From: Cucumis sativus
Taxonomy: Eukaryota > Streptophyta > Magnoliopsida > Cucurbitales > Cucurbitaceae
Reading direction: 5' to 3'
DNA length: 64,000 bases
Assembly (NCBI RefSeq): GCF_000004075.3
Contig: NC_026658.2
Location: 13,566,075-13,630,074 of the forward strand
Within the stretch, counting starts at the first letter, position 1. Every line of letters starts with the position of its first letter. The notes under the pieces were generated by a model. That model was not told where the DNA came from. It made no database searches and worked only from the letters and a program-made list of their open reading frames with translations. The position numbers were made by a program, and so were the translations under genes. This document shows, in pieces, positions 1 to 15,088 of the stretch.

Positions 1-598
1 AATCCCTAAAATTAGAATATGTGTTTGGGTTCTTAGTTTTAAAAATAAAAATTTTAGTTCTTTATTTAACTTTTCAAATAGGGTTTGCAAATATATTAGA
101 AGAATATTAAAGAATTTTTCATATTAACTTAAGATTTGAACACATAAATAAAAATTAAATGAATAGATGAGGGTAAGTTCAATATATTTATTTCATTCAA
201 CACTTACTATATAAAAAAAATTAAACTAACCTATGAAAGTAAATTCAATGTCATATTATTCTACAAAAGATGTATCTAGGGTTTGAAAAAAAAAAAGATG
301 AGATGAGATCTTCAACTATTCTTTAAAACTAAAACTATGGTACTTTTTAAATAAGTTGTGAGGTATTTTTTTACTTATAATATTAAAAAAAAATCTACAA
401 ATTCATATTCTACTGCAAAAAATCTAGAAATTTGGATATGTACTAATTGATTTTATTTTATAAAATAAGGAGGATTAGAAGTAATTATTAACATTATTTA
501 AGTTATAAGAAGAGAGATGTGTAATTAAGAGGATAATTAATTTTATAATAAGTAGTATAAATGGATATTAGGAATTGTGTAAGTGTAATTAAGTTGTA

Positions 599-620
599 GA
601 GAGAGAGAGAGAGAGAGAGA
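599..620. repeat. (GA)n microsatellite
   Basis: An uninterrupted GA dinucleotide run of about 11 units in AT-rich DNA. It is a likely length polymorphism with no sign of function. Confidence 0.85.
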
Positions 621-3600
621 ATGCATGAGATCTTGGATTATAAAATAGGAATAAAGTATTGTATATAGTGATAGTTAAGTGGGAAATGTGAATGTGAAAT
701 GATTGGAAGTAAAAGAAAGGGGAGAGGGGACTCGAAGCCGACAGATCGTTAGCAGTACAAGTAGTGTCGTTTCACAAATTCAGATCTGCCATCCATAAAT
801 AATATTCTTCTTTTTCTTTTAAATTCGTATATAGCGAGTGGGTACTCTGCATTGTACGAATTGCTTGACACCCACCTGGCGGAAACTTACTCGTCCACGT
901 GATCCTGTCTATTGCTAATAATACACCTCCTTTTTACACAACCAAATCCCATGCCTGCCGCCGGGTTTCTCTCTCTTTCTCTCTTTTCTTTCTTTCTCCC
1001 AAATATATTACTCTAAATTTCACACTTTCTATACAAACAAATATATTCTTTTAAATCTTCCTAAACTTTTCAAATATCATTGTTAATATTTTGTGTGTTC
1101 AAATTAAATTACCTATACATTTTTTAAAAATGTAAAAAAAAAAAACTGCTATTAAATTTATAAAAATTTACAATAACGGACGATAATAAAAAATATAAAA
1201 TTATGTATTAATAGTCTTTTTTTTTATTCGACTATTTTAAATTTTACCACAAACCTTTTTTATTTTGAACTTTTGTAAGATTTTATGAAATTTCATTGGT
1301 GGAAGAATTGAATTCAAATATGCAATAAAAGAAAAGAGTGAATATCTATATATATATATATTATACATGTGTTTTTTAAAAGAACTAATTTAAATCCTTT
1401 AGCCTTTTTCCTTTTTCGTAGGTGTGGGAAATGGGAAGTGATAGCCTCACCAAGCAGTTTCCGTGACGGACCAATGACTGTGGCGTAGCACATGGCTCAG
1501 AAGAGAGACTGAAAAACGCTATCCATGGGTTTGGGTAAACGCGTTTATGATGCGTGTCAGCACCGACGCTCCCCAATCCCATACTATGCTATACATTCGT
1601 AATTTCGTACATGATTGTACGCGCCTTGGCTCGTAACACTCGTATGGGTCATTCCCTACCAAAATATCTTTGAAAGAAAACGTCAACTTCGTTCTTTTTT
1701 AGTTAATATTACATTCTCACCACTCTATCTTCACTCCATGCTTCCTTCCCCTTCATTTTTATTCCTCTTCATACTCCTTCAAATTTTCTAACTTTTACCA
1801 CCTTATTTTCAAATATACATCTATCAATATAATTCATGTCCAAATATAAATATATTATAATCGATAGTTTTAGGACGACGTCTAGAAATTACATTTTATC
1901 GCTATTATTGTTGATATGACTATTGTTACACAGCTAAACTTTTGTTGAATTTTCTTGACATTTTTAATGTTATTGTTACCAATTCTTTTACATCCTTAGA
2001 TGTAGTGGTAACAATAATAATATGAATAAAGAAAAATAGTTGCAAATATAGTAATTATATTCAAAATAATTACGTGTGTCAATATTTTTAAAAGATTACA
2101 AATACAGTAAAATTTATAGTCTATAAATGGTAGAAAAGTTTATCACTCAGTTTGATAACCTGCAACTAATTATTCTTCTGCTTTTGGTAAATCGAAAGGT
2201 AATCTCTCGCATTATGTTAAGGAAGAAATTAGAAAAACAGCAAATCCTATAGGTTGACGCCACAAATTCCGACCCCATAAACCATATTTTTTATTCAGCC
2301 TCAACTATATCAACGGTATTCGAACTGTTAGATAATCATAGTCGATAATAACATCACTATTCTCATCGCTATTACAAAACAATACATGAGATTTTCACCT
2401 CATACGACTCCTTAAAGGCCTTGAATAAATCTAAGAAGTGTATCGAGATTATTTATCTTGCTATGTCTTTTTTGAACATAAAAATCTATATAGACTATGT
2501 TGCAAGTATTAGTTTATCATTGGTAAACTATAAGAGTCTATTAACAATATAAATCTATCACAGATAGACTTTGCTATATATATATATAATAGTTATTTTT
2601 TAGTAGTTATATATAGAATATATTATTACTACTTTGCTATATATATATATATCTTCCTAGACTAACTAATAAAGCCTTAAAACACACACAATTACTCTAA
2701 AGTTGCATTAGAATGGTTCAAACTTCCACTAGTGCATTTTATATAAACAATTATGGTGTCAACATTTTAATAAAAACAATACAATATAATTATGATAACG
2801 TTAAATACAATATATGATGTCTATAATTAAAAATTATATTCTAACAACATGAATCAATATATATATATATTTTTTTTTTTTACAATTTGCATAATCATAC
2901 CCTGCAATTTATAGCATGTGAAATTATATGTACAAACTAAAACAATTACTTAATTATTTATAGAGATAAGCAAACAAATAAAAAAGGTATTTGTATGTTT
3001 TTGTATTTAAAATTCAATAATTTATTATACATGTTTCAATGATTTTGGAAACATCATTCAATAATAATGATTAAAAATGACTTCATATCAATCAATATAC
3101 CATAACACATAGAAAAACAGTATAATACATTACTAACTTCACACTTATTTATGACTTAAATTAAATTATTTAATACATATTTTATTAAAATAATAATAAT
3201 AATAATAAAGTGAACGACGATTACAGTCTATCGTGATTTAAAATATATAGAATTATATACATTTTTAACAATCATAATTCAAATTTGAATTTACTGTCCA
3301 ACTCATATCTAAAAATATAAAAATAGTTATAAATAATTAAATATATAGCAATATTTAAAAAAAATTATAAATATAACAAATCAGTGCTAAGGAACTATGT
3401 ACTAGTAAGTTTGTTTAATTGTTTTAGGATGGATTTGTAGGCGTTGGCTAAAATGAGATGGAGGGTGGTGATTGAAGGAGAGTGAGTGGTGCAGTGAAAT
3501 AAGGGTAGACCCGAGAAGACGTAAGAAATAATGGGGGTTTGGTTGGGTGCAGTAGAGGTGCGTGGACCAGAATGGAACCGCGTGAATATCGAATTTGGAA

Positions 3601-6402
3601 GTACTTCTAACTTCTAAGTCGTATGTCCACATCCAACCACACATTATACACAACCACTGGACGGCGGATACTGCATTCATACTCACACCTATTTTCAATA
3701 TATATTATTTTATTTTACGAGTTTAATTCACTTCACTTTTTAAAATTATTAGACTCTAATGACGTTTAATAAAAGAATTTCTTATTATAAAATATTATTC
3801 ATTTTTGTTGTCCACCTTCTCTTTTAAAAAATTAGAGGCAATCATGGACGGATCTATTAAAAGGTCGGACACATATCCTTTCTCACATTCCTGATTTTTG
3901 TATTTTAATATTAGTTTTGAAATGTTAAATTACAATATATTTTAAATAATGCATTAACTTTACTATACTCTGCATTTGATATAGTGGTTGTACCTTCTTT
4001 AAAACATTAAAGTATTGGGTTCAAATCTTTAAAACGTTAATAGTGTTTCCTACAAATGATTTTTGCATATCACTATAGGCAAGAAAAAACAATCTTATTT
4101 TGTAACTAAAATAAAAAGAAAAATTCATATTTGGCCAGTAACTATGTTGAGATTTTGATATTACGATTTTAAAAGTGACAAAAAAAAAAAAAAAACAGAT
4201 GAAGAAGAATTGAAATATTGGCAAAATTGTAAACAAATAAATAAGTTTATTTTATTTTTACTAATATTTTTTAAAACTATGTTAAGTTTTGAAAATGAAG
4301 AGTAATTAGTTTTTTTTTTTTAAATGTTTTTCTAGAATTTAACCAAGAATTTTAGTAATTTATTTAAGAAAAGGGAAAAAACTATTACAACAAATTCAGA
4401 AGAACTAAACTTAATTCTAAAAAGAAAAAAGAAAAAAACAAGATTTTTAAGTTTATAATCTCTTCAACTACTTCTTAACCTTTTTTTTCTTTTTTTATTG
4501 TTTATATTATAAAAGTATTACCAAATATTAATCAACAATTCAAATATTTATCATATATATCATGCTAAATTTAAAACTATATTTCCCACCTTTAAAAATA
4601 TCACAAAACAATAATAATGCGACATATTCTTATCATCATTTTCAACTTATACATAGACTAATTATACAATACATAGTAGTTAAAGAGAGATAATTTTGAA
4701 TGGATGATCTTGTGTTACGCAACAAAATGGAGAAATGAACAAAGTTTGGTAAATGCAGTTGTGAACAATTAAATTGAGATACCTATTTTTAAAGTGTAAA
4801 AAGAAGTTAAAAAGTAAAGACGACGGTCATTAAAAACGAGAACCCAAAAATAGTAATCTTGACACATTTGTGTTGCATATTATTATTATTATAAAGTAAA
4901 ACAGTTCCAGAAGGCCACATTATAAATCTGCCATCTGCACATAACACATTATATTTTTTTGTCTCATAGTCAAAGGGCAGAAGTTTGGATGATGCTTAAT
5001 CTACAAGCTAACCTAACACACCATAAATACAAATAGAAAATGTCAATGATAATGATGATAATGAAAATACCAAAATACCCTCTTTCTTTTTTTCTTTTTT
5101 TTTTTCAAACAAGTAGTCTGTCTTAGTCCTTGTTGAATTTGAACTTGTCAGGCAAGTTTTAATGTAAAAGAGTACTTGGAATTAAAAACTCTCTCTGCTT
5201 GTGTACCACGAATATGAGTCAAGGTCAAATATGCATATTCTTTTATACACTTAAACGTGACCCTTCTGGGAGACAAAAAGTGCAAATCTTGGTAACAATA
5301 TAAACTAATTCTTCCTTACTTATAAAGTGGAGATTTACCAAAGTCACCCACTTTTTCCTACTCATTTCTTCGACTTGTTCTATAATTCGAAAAGTTGGAT
5401 CCTAAATTTGAGAGTCTAATTTTAATATTTGTATAGATTTCGAGACTTAATTTTAAAAATTGAAAATTTGAGTGTGTAATAACAAAGACTATCATGGATA
5501 TGTTTTATTTTAATTTTGATTAAAGAAAAAGAAAAGAAAGAGAAACCTAAATAATTTAGAAAAATATAAAAAAATAAAGGAAATGGTCAAAAACAAGAAA
5601 TTCCACAAAATATTTATTTCATCTACTAACGTGCTTCTATTATTAGTGGTATCGATAGAATTCAAAATTTTGTTATAATTTATAAATATTTTAATTTATT
5701 TTACTGTTTTAAAAAATGTCTCAACAACGAACATTTTGTTTTTAGATCTATTGTATACATTTGGGGTATTTTTACTTGGCATCTAATTTTGTTTAATTAC
5801 TCATATTATTCTTGTAATGTTGAATAGATAGGTGCTCCCAAACATGAGTTTATAATTTTTTTTATGAAGGTTAAATAGTTTGTTTTAGGAAATTAGAATA
5901 TTTAAAAGTACAGTAATTTTGGGTATAAATATATAAATGAATAATTTTGGAGTGATTTGAAACCATTGATTTGGGTGAGGTTTCACATCAAAGTGCTATA
6001 ATTTGGAAACAAAATAATAATAATATGAAATTTGGTTGGGTAGAAGTGTGAAAACGGGCCGACAAGTCGGCCGATACCAAAAATAGAATAATGCAGCCCA
6101 ATCCGACATACACATAGTCCCCCTGCAGTCACACCCACCCCAATACTCTCTCATTTGACTTCTTATGAGTTCCCGTGACTTTTAGTCGGAGATAATTTTG
6201 GAAATAGTAATTAAGTACGTAGAAATATTTTTAAAATATAATCAAATCTATCGTGATAGACTTCTATCACTTACAAATCAGTATTTGCAACAACGGATAA
6301 ATCTCTATTATTGATAGAATTTGACACATTTGGTTATATTTGCAAATTTTTTAAAATTTTGTTATATACTTTATTATTTTGAATCTAACTACAATGTTTG
6401 CA

Positions 6403-6922
6403 TTAGGAGTGTTTATAAAATATTTGAAAACTGAATCGATTCGACAAACCGAAATCGATTGCATGTTGTTTGGTGCCGTTTGTGTTATGTGGAAACCACT
6501 TCTTATGCAGTTTGATTTGGTTTAATGTTTAAATCGATTCTAAAACTGAACCGAACCGTTTTATTTTAAAAATTAAAGAAATGTTCTTAAAAGTTTTGTT
6601 TTTAAAACTTGGTTAAATATGTTTATCCGATATCTTATAAGATATAAAATAGAGAGGTAGGTTTTGTAGAACTTAGTGCTTTGGTTGTCCGAGGTTGTAT
6701 GAATTTTAAAATATAAAGACAAATTTATTGAACTCGCTGCTTTGCCGGCCTAAGATTCTTCCGGATTTAAATCGAACCAAAATCAGTTTGTATATGCAGT
6801 TCAATTTTGATTCGGTTTGACACAAATGTTTGGTTATGTTCGATCTTGTATGAGATTTTTTTACATTTTATGATTTGGTGTGGTTTTAGCTTGAAATCTA
6901 ATCGAACCATGAATATCCCTAA
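6403..6922. mobile_element. MITE-like element with imperfect terminal inverted repeats
   Basis: The left edge (TTAGGAGTGTTTAT) and right edge (ATGAATATCCCTAA) are imperfect inverted repeats. The interior is rich in short words of the AACCGAACC/GGTTCGGTT type at both ends. This arrangement is typical of small non-autonomous plant elements that begin with a TTAGGGGTGTTCAT-like terminus. No transposase coding is present and no clear target-site duplication is visible. Family assignment is inference. Confidence 0.45.
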
Positions 6923-6926
6923 CTTG

Positions 6927-7024
6927 GAAGTATCACTTTTCTCTCTTTTTTTTCAACAAAAGGCCGAACATCGTTGAAGTATCACTTTTCTCTCTTTTTT
7001 TTCAACAAAAGGCCGAACATCGTT
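6927..7024. repeat. Tandem duplication of a 49-bp unit
   Basis: Two adjacent, essentially identical 49-bp copies (6927-6975 and 6976-7024) each run from GAAGTATCAC to GAACATCGTT. The pair lies directly beside the MITE-like element ending at 6922. The near-perfect identity suggests a recent slippage or repair duplication. Confidence 0.9.
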
Positions 7025-7084
7025 TTGTAAATGGGCTGCTTTCTTTGTAGGAAAATTATAATTGAGAACCGTTTTAAGAATAAT

Positions 7085-7515
7085 AATTAAATATATATTA
7101 ATATTTTTAAAAAATTGCAAATATAACAAAATTTATTAGTGATATAGGCTTATATCGATGACAGACTCTTATGGTCTAGACCAATATTTTCAATATGATC
7201 TATTTGTGATTTTATCACGGATAGAAATTTTCAAATTTTATTATATTTATAAATTTTTTAAAATTTTGCTATTTAATTTAAGGGATAGTTGCAAATTTAG
7301 CAATTAAATTCAAATTAATTAAGTATATAGCATAATTTAAAAAAATTGCAAATATAGCAAAATTTGTCAAATTCTATCAATTATATAAGTCTATCACTGA
7401 TAGACCATGTTACAAATATTGATCTATCACTGATATACCATATTGAAGTCTATTAGTGATAATTTTTCTATATTTGTAATTTTTTAAAATGTTGCTATAT
7501 CCTTGATAATTACGG
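7085..7515. repeat. Two adjacent copies of a dispersed CTATCACTGATAG repeat
   Basis: Two copies lie next to each other, about 7085-7275 and 7275-7515. The order of words is a start like GTTGCAAATTTAGCAATTAA, then TTAAGTATATAGCA, AAATTGCAAATATAGCAAAATT, then CTATCACTGATAGACC and ATGTTACAAATATTG. Other copies or fragments in this window are near 2030-2180, 2460-2580, 6195-6380, 39095-39290, 54150-54420 and 59230-59440. The palindromic core and its closely related mirrored words suggest a non-coding, foldback-prone family. Confidence 0.75.
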
Positions 7516-7594
7516 TTAAAATAGTCATCCATATTTCAATTTCCCTTAATTTAATGGCTATATTTGCAAGGATAAAAATCAAAACATTTATGGC

Positions 7595-7660
7595 CCTTAC
7601 TGGGCTTAGAAGGCCATGGGCCATATGAATGAGTAGCCCAACTCTTTTCTTCGGCTTTGG
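7595..7660 (+). promoter_or_regulatory. Cluster of TCP/site II-like motifs
   Basis: Three TGGGCY-type motifs occur within 40 bp: TGGGCT at 7601-7606, TGGGCC at 7617-7622, and AGCCCA (its reverse form) at 7635-7640. They are followed by a less AT-rich stretch. Such clusters are common in core promoters of constitutively expressed plant genes. The nearest downstream gene is the GH17 gene, whose ATG is about 1 kb away, so this would imply a long or intron-containing 5' leader. The link is inference. Confidence 0.4.
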
Positions 7661-8072
7661 CGCGCGTTTCAGCTGGGAGTTGAACTGATTTTGGAGGGAA
7701 ATCAACGGGACGATCTCTCCCTTTTTCTCTCGGTGGGTTGAATATGATAATGTTTATTTTCCTTTTCGTGTAATTTTTTGTAATTTAAAAATACATTTCG
7801 ATTTCGTAAGCGGAAGAACATTACACTTACACATGGCGTTGATTTCGATGCGTAATGTTCCTTGGGTTGGTCAGCCATTTCGTTCTTCCCATTCTGTGTT
7901 TGAGGGAAGGTACTATCTGGTTCTTCATTATTGGCATTTTTTTTCTTCATTAGTGTCGTTTTCAGTGGAGTGATGATTAGTGAAGTTTTGTTTCATTTGC
8001 ATCGAGTTTCATGATGCTTCATTCTAATAGTTTGACTCTTCTTTCAGCTCTTGTTTAAGGTTTTTCCATTCT

Positions 8073-8099
8073 CCCCCCCCCCCCCCCCCCCCCCCCCCC
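8073..8099. repeat. 27-nt poly-C tract
   Basis: An uninterrupted run of 27 cytosines upstream of the GH17 start codon. The flanks repeat each other: a TTTTCCATT...CCCTATTTGGGTTTTCTT pattern occurs on both sides. On the other strand it is poly-G. Its length is probably unstable or hard to sequence accurately. Confidence 0.9.
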
Positions 8100-8645
8100 T
8101 ATTTGGGTTTTCTTGTTTTTCCATTTCCCCCCTCTATTTGGGTTTTCTTTAATTGTTATGGAGCTAACTTTATGAGCCTGGAAAGCGCGGGTTTTTGGTG
8201 TTTTCTGTTTTACTTTCACTTCTGCTCACGTGTTAATATTTTATCTGGTAATCTGTGGTTAACTCTTTGTTGCTTGCCAAACCTTAATTTTAGGCTTTTT
8301 CTTGTTATGGGTTTATCTTCATCAAGTAATTATTAGGGTTTTTCTTTTTTGTTGTTGTTGTGATTGTTATGTGTAAGATGGGATTATGCTCTCTTATTGA
8401 TGTTTGCATGGAATGTTACCTTAAAGAAAGTATTCCCTCTTTTCCATATGAAACGGGTATAACTTTGTTGTGGTATGTCAACATGTGAATTCTATCAAGT
8501 CTCATGAATTTGCTGTTTTGGTGGAGTTTTGTTTCTGATTCATGGCATCTCGTCACAATTTTTATAGGCTGGTTAAACTTAACTGATGAAGGACGTCCGG
8601 AAGGAACGAAGAGTAATATTTGAGGTTGATGTTTTGGTAAACTGG

Positions 8646-11169
8646 ATGATGCATGAGAAGTGGCCTGCAGTGCTGTTTTTGCTCATGTCTCTCATGATTT
8701 TCCATGTAAGAGGTACTTCTATGAACTCTTTCCAGTAACTTTAATGCTAAAATTCAATTTAACAGTTACCTCCATCTGTAATACTTCCAATTTCCAATCT
8801 CTCCATTGGTACCCAGTTTCTTTTATGTTCTTGTATTCATTAATTCTTTGATCTGATCAGGAGATTCAGGAGCATTTGTGGGGATAAATATTGGCACTCA
8901 TGTTTCCAGTCTTCCACCTGCCTCAGATGTGGTTTCAATGCTCAAACAGTTCGAGTTTACTCATGTTAGACTCTATGATGCCAATGCCCAATTACTCAAA
9001 GCCTTTGCAAATAGTAGCACTGAAGTAATGGTTGGTGTTACAAATGAGGAGGTTCTAAAAATTGGAAAGTCTCCATCAGCTGCTGCTGCTTGGGTTAATA
9101 AGAATGTTGTACTTTATACACCTGCAACCAATATAACAGCTATTGCTGTAGGCAGTGAGGTTCTTACCTCAATCCCTAATGCAGCTCGAGTCTTGCTTCG
9201 TGCCATGAAATACCTTCATAAAGCTCTTGTTGCTGCAAACCTAAATCTTCAAATAAAAGTTTCAACACCCCAGTCGATGGATGTCATTCTTACCTCTTTT
9301 CCTCCCTCTACAGCCACATTCAATTCTTCATTGAACTCCACCATTTACCAACTCCTTCAGTTTTTGAAGAACACTAACTCCTACTATATGTTAAATGTTT
9401 ATCCTTACTATGGATACATTAAAGGAAATGGAAATTTCCCACTCGATTATGCTCTTTTCCAGCCATTGTCTATAAATCGGCAGATTGTTGATCCAAACAC
9501 ACTCCTCCACTATAACAACATGTTTGATGCCATGTTGGATGCAACCTATCATTCAATAAAAGCTCTCAACTTTTCTGACATCCCTATTGTGGTCACAGCA
9601 TCTGGTTGGCCATGGTCTGATGGAGCCAGTGAACCTTCTGCTACCAAGAAAAATGCTGAGATATATGTTAACAATCTTATCACCAGGGTTCTGAATGGTT
9701 CAGGTCCACCTAGCGAGCCAACTAAACCTGTTAACACATACATATACGAGTTGTTCAGTGAAGACCAGAAGCCTGAGCCTATGTCACAGAAAACCTGGGG
9801 AGTTCTTTCAACTAAAGGTTCTGCTATATATCGTTTGAGTTCATTATCCAGCAGAGTCACGGGAAGTTCTTCTTTTGTTTATTGTGTGGCAAAAGTTGGT
9901 GCAGATCCTGGGAAGTTGCAAAATGGTCTGAACTGGGCTTGTGGTCAAGGTGGAGCTAATTGTTCTGCCATTCAACCAGGGCAGCCATGCTTTCTTCCTG
10001 ATAACATTTTAAACCACGCTTCTTATGCTTATAATGACTACTATCAGAAAATGCAACTCAATGGTGGATCTTGCAACTTTGATGGCACAGCAACGTTAAC
10101 TGATACTAACCCAAGTAAGTTCCTTTCTCCAAGTTCTTGCTTTATCTCTGACGATGTATTGTCTTTCCTCTATCGGATATAATTTTCATGAGGCATGAAG
10201 AAAATAGTAGAATGTATATAACGAGAGGGAAATGGGTTCATAACTGAACTGATAGAGCGATTGGTTTGACCACAAAATATGTTGGACCTCAATTGAACCA
10301 ACTTACACTAACATGAACCAGGTTGAAGGCCTATTTGGATTGACTTTCTCAAGTACTTCCAATTTAAAAACATAATTTTTAAGTAGCATTTAGAAAGTCA
10401 ATCAAACGAACCTCGAGCCTAATCACTCTCTTACTTTCACCTTCATTGCTGTGTTTTAAATACCAACTATCAAAGTTCTTGTTCTCAATCCTCAGGAAAA
10501 AGAATTTCATTGACTAGAGTGCATGAAGAGGTGCTTAGATTTAGAGCACCATCAAAACACCGATGGAACTTGAGTGTTGAGTTTGGATGTACTTTCAGAC
10601 CTAGCTATTGCACAGTATAAAGGGGTTAACTATGAACTTTGAGAAAATGTCTTTTGCTAAACTTTTCACGATAATACTCTTCATTTATGGTTTCCTCTAG
10701 TTTCAAGCTATTTGCTACATCTTTTTGATATTGATCATCTCTTTCCTTTTAAGTATAATCTATCCATTCCACATGTATAATAATAAACACATGCACAAAA
10801 TACAGTCGTGGATGCGTATATATACAGTTTTCCTAATATTGGTGCCCTCTTGCAGGTCGAGGATCCTGCATATACACTGGAAGGTGAGCAAAAAGATGCT
10901 ATTGGTGTTGTGCTATTAAGTTATAGAGAGCTTTTATATTTTTGCTTCCTGAAATATGGTTTATCTAAAGAATTGCCAATGTATTATCTGTAACCAGTGT
11001 TAATCCAAGCGGTGGGAATGGAGCTTCACCCCCAACTCCTTCACTGACCCTGGGGCCTTCCAGCGATTTCTTCCCCCCTAGTTCAACTTCAAAACTTGAT
11101 GCCAGGCAGTTTCACTTCTTGTGGTCACCCATGCTTTTATCTGCTGCTTTCTTTCTGCTTTTGACTTGA
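8646..11169 (+). CDS. GPI-anchored GH17 beta-1,3-glucanase-like protein with X8 domain, nucleophile replaced
   Basis: Four coding exons are inferred: 8646-8712, 8861-10114, 10856-10883 and 10998-11169, giving 506 aa. Exon 1 gives a hydrophobic signal peptide (residues about 1-22). Exon 2 carries the GH17 barrel and most of an X8/CBM43 domain (about 362-448) with its six cysteines completed by exon 3. A Ser/Pro-rich linker and a hydrophobic C-terminus indicate a GPI signal, so the protein should sit on the outer plasma membrane or at the cell wall and plasmodesmata. Family members hydrolyse beta-1,3-glucan (callose). The acid/base glutamate is present (VGSE, E122). The expected nucleophile in the (T)E(S/T)GWP motif reads A269-S-G-W-P (codon GCA, 9598-9600), so hydrolysis is doubtful and a binding role is possible. 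The exon 1 donor (GTACTT at 8713) is weak; I chose it because it restores frame and gives a signal peptide. Confidence 0.85.
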
Positions 11170-12155
11170 AGTTGCCGGCACTTTTAGGTTCTTCAACTTC
11201 CTTGTTTAAAGGAAAGCTACCAAGGAATGGAAAGGTTCAACATTTTGATTGAACTTCTTGTACCAGAGTATGTATATCATGTACAAATCCTTTGTAATTA
11301 TATAAATAGAATTAATGAAATGTGATCAGTCCAATATATGAACATTAAGATTATGGTTGTCCAATTATTTAGCAGTATACTACTGTAATAATTTGATCTA
11401 AAAAATGATAATAATTTCACACTTCACCATTGATACAAAATTTGTTTATCGATGATGAACTCGAAATAAAAATTGCCCCTTTCAAATTATGCTTTTATGT
11501 AACAAGTTTGATCCTTGCTTGTCTTAAATTTAATGTTTTTATAATGGAGTTCTTTATTATTTATATTTTTTTTTTCAAATTTTCAAATTTATTTCAGAGA
11601 AAATCCTACACTTCCACCCACAAGTCTTTCCTTAACAAACATTAACCTAACTTCAGATTTTAAAATTTCTTTGTGGAGCTCGAATGCTAAAATTAGAATG
11701 ATTAAAAGGAGAGATAACATGGGGTTAGAAGATTTGATATAGACACAATTGAGTTAGAATTTAGTAAAAATAAATTATTTAATATATATTGTAATCTAAT
11801 AAAAAAAAATCTACTTACACAAAAAAATCTACTGTGATTACACATATTATCATCTAAATTTAAACTTTTCATTTGGAATTAAGGACATACTTGAATTTAA
11901 TTAATTTTGTTGATGAAAAGACTAAACATGGCAAAACCAATGTTAGGAAATTATATGAAGGTTTGAGTCTAACACTACTGATGGATGATGGAATTGGGAT
12001 GCAAAATCTGAACTATAGTGTTGAGAAATGAAAATCATGACCAGCAATTTGGTCTGATCACATACTTTGAACACTATCGTCATCATGTACAGCGATTACC
12101 GACTAAGTTTATAATCAACTAATGGTCAGTGTTGGATTCAAAAATCTGAAATCTA
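11170..12155. other. Intergenic region between the GH17 and COP10 genes
   Basis: The first part is probably the 3' UTR of the GH17 gene; AATTAATGAAATG-like polyadenylation context lies near 11310. The rest is AT-rich with no supported coding. The COP10 promoter should lie toward the right end, but I see no convincing TATA box. Confidence 0.5.

Positions 12156-15088
<2,933 letters not shown>

Larger units (their letters stand above)
1..7590. other. AT-rich intergenic region without a supported gene
   Basis: No reading frame here has recognisable protein similarity or a coherent exon chain. The stretch is dominated by A/T runs, TA microsatellites (about 2574-2590 and 2635-2652), an AAT run near 3189-3209 and a GA run near 599-620. 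Two less AT-rich islands, about 720-960 and 1410-1660, stand out by composition, but I cannot assign them a gene or an RNA. The last 1.4 kb holds an inverted-repeat element and copies of a dispersed repeat, listed separately. Confidence 0.7.

Noticed and set aside
3402-3698. 98-codon minus-strand frame
   Set aside because: No recognisable domain, odd composition, no supporting exon chain. Likely chance in a less AT-rich patch.
7834-7910. ATG at 7834 as the start of the GH17 protein
   Set aside because: The frame does not give a signal peptide and cannot be joined in phase to the GH17 exon by an evident junction. The ATG at 8646 gives a good signal peptide.
8706-8710. GTAAG at 8706 as the donor of GH17 exon 1
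   Set aside because: It is a better consensus than GTACTT at 8713, but it puts the next exon out of frame at every nearby acceptor.
9549-9860. 103-codon antisense frame inside the GH17 gene
   Set aside because: It is a shadow of the real plus-strand exon, which has clear domain similarity.
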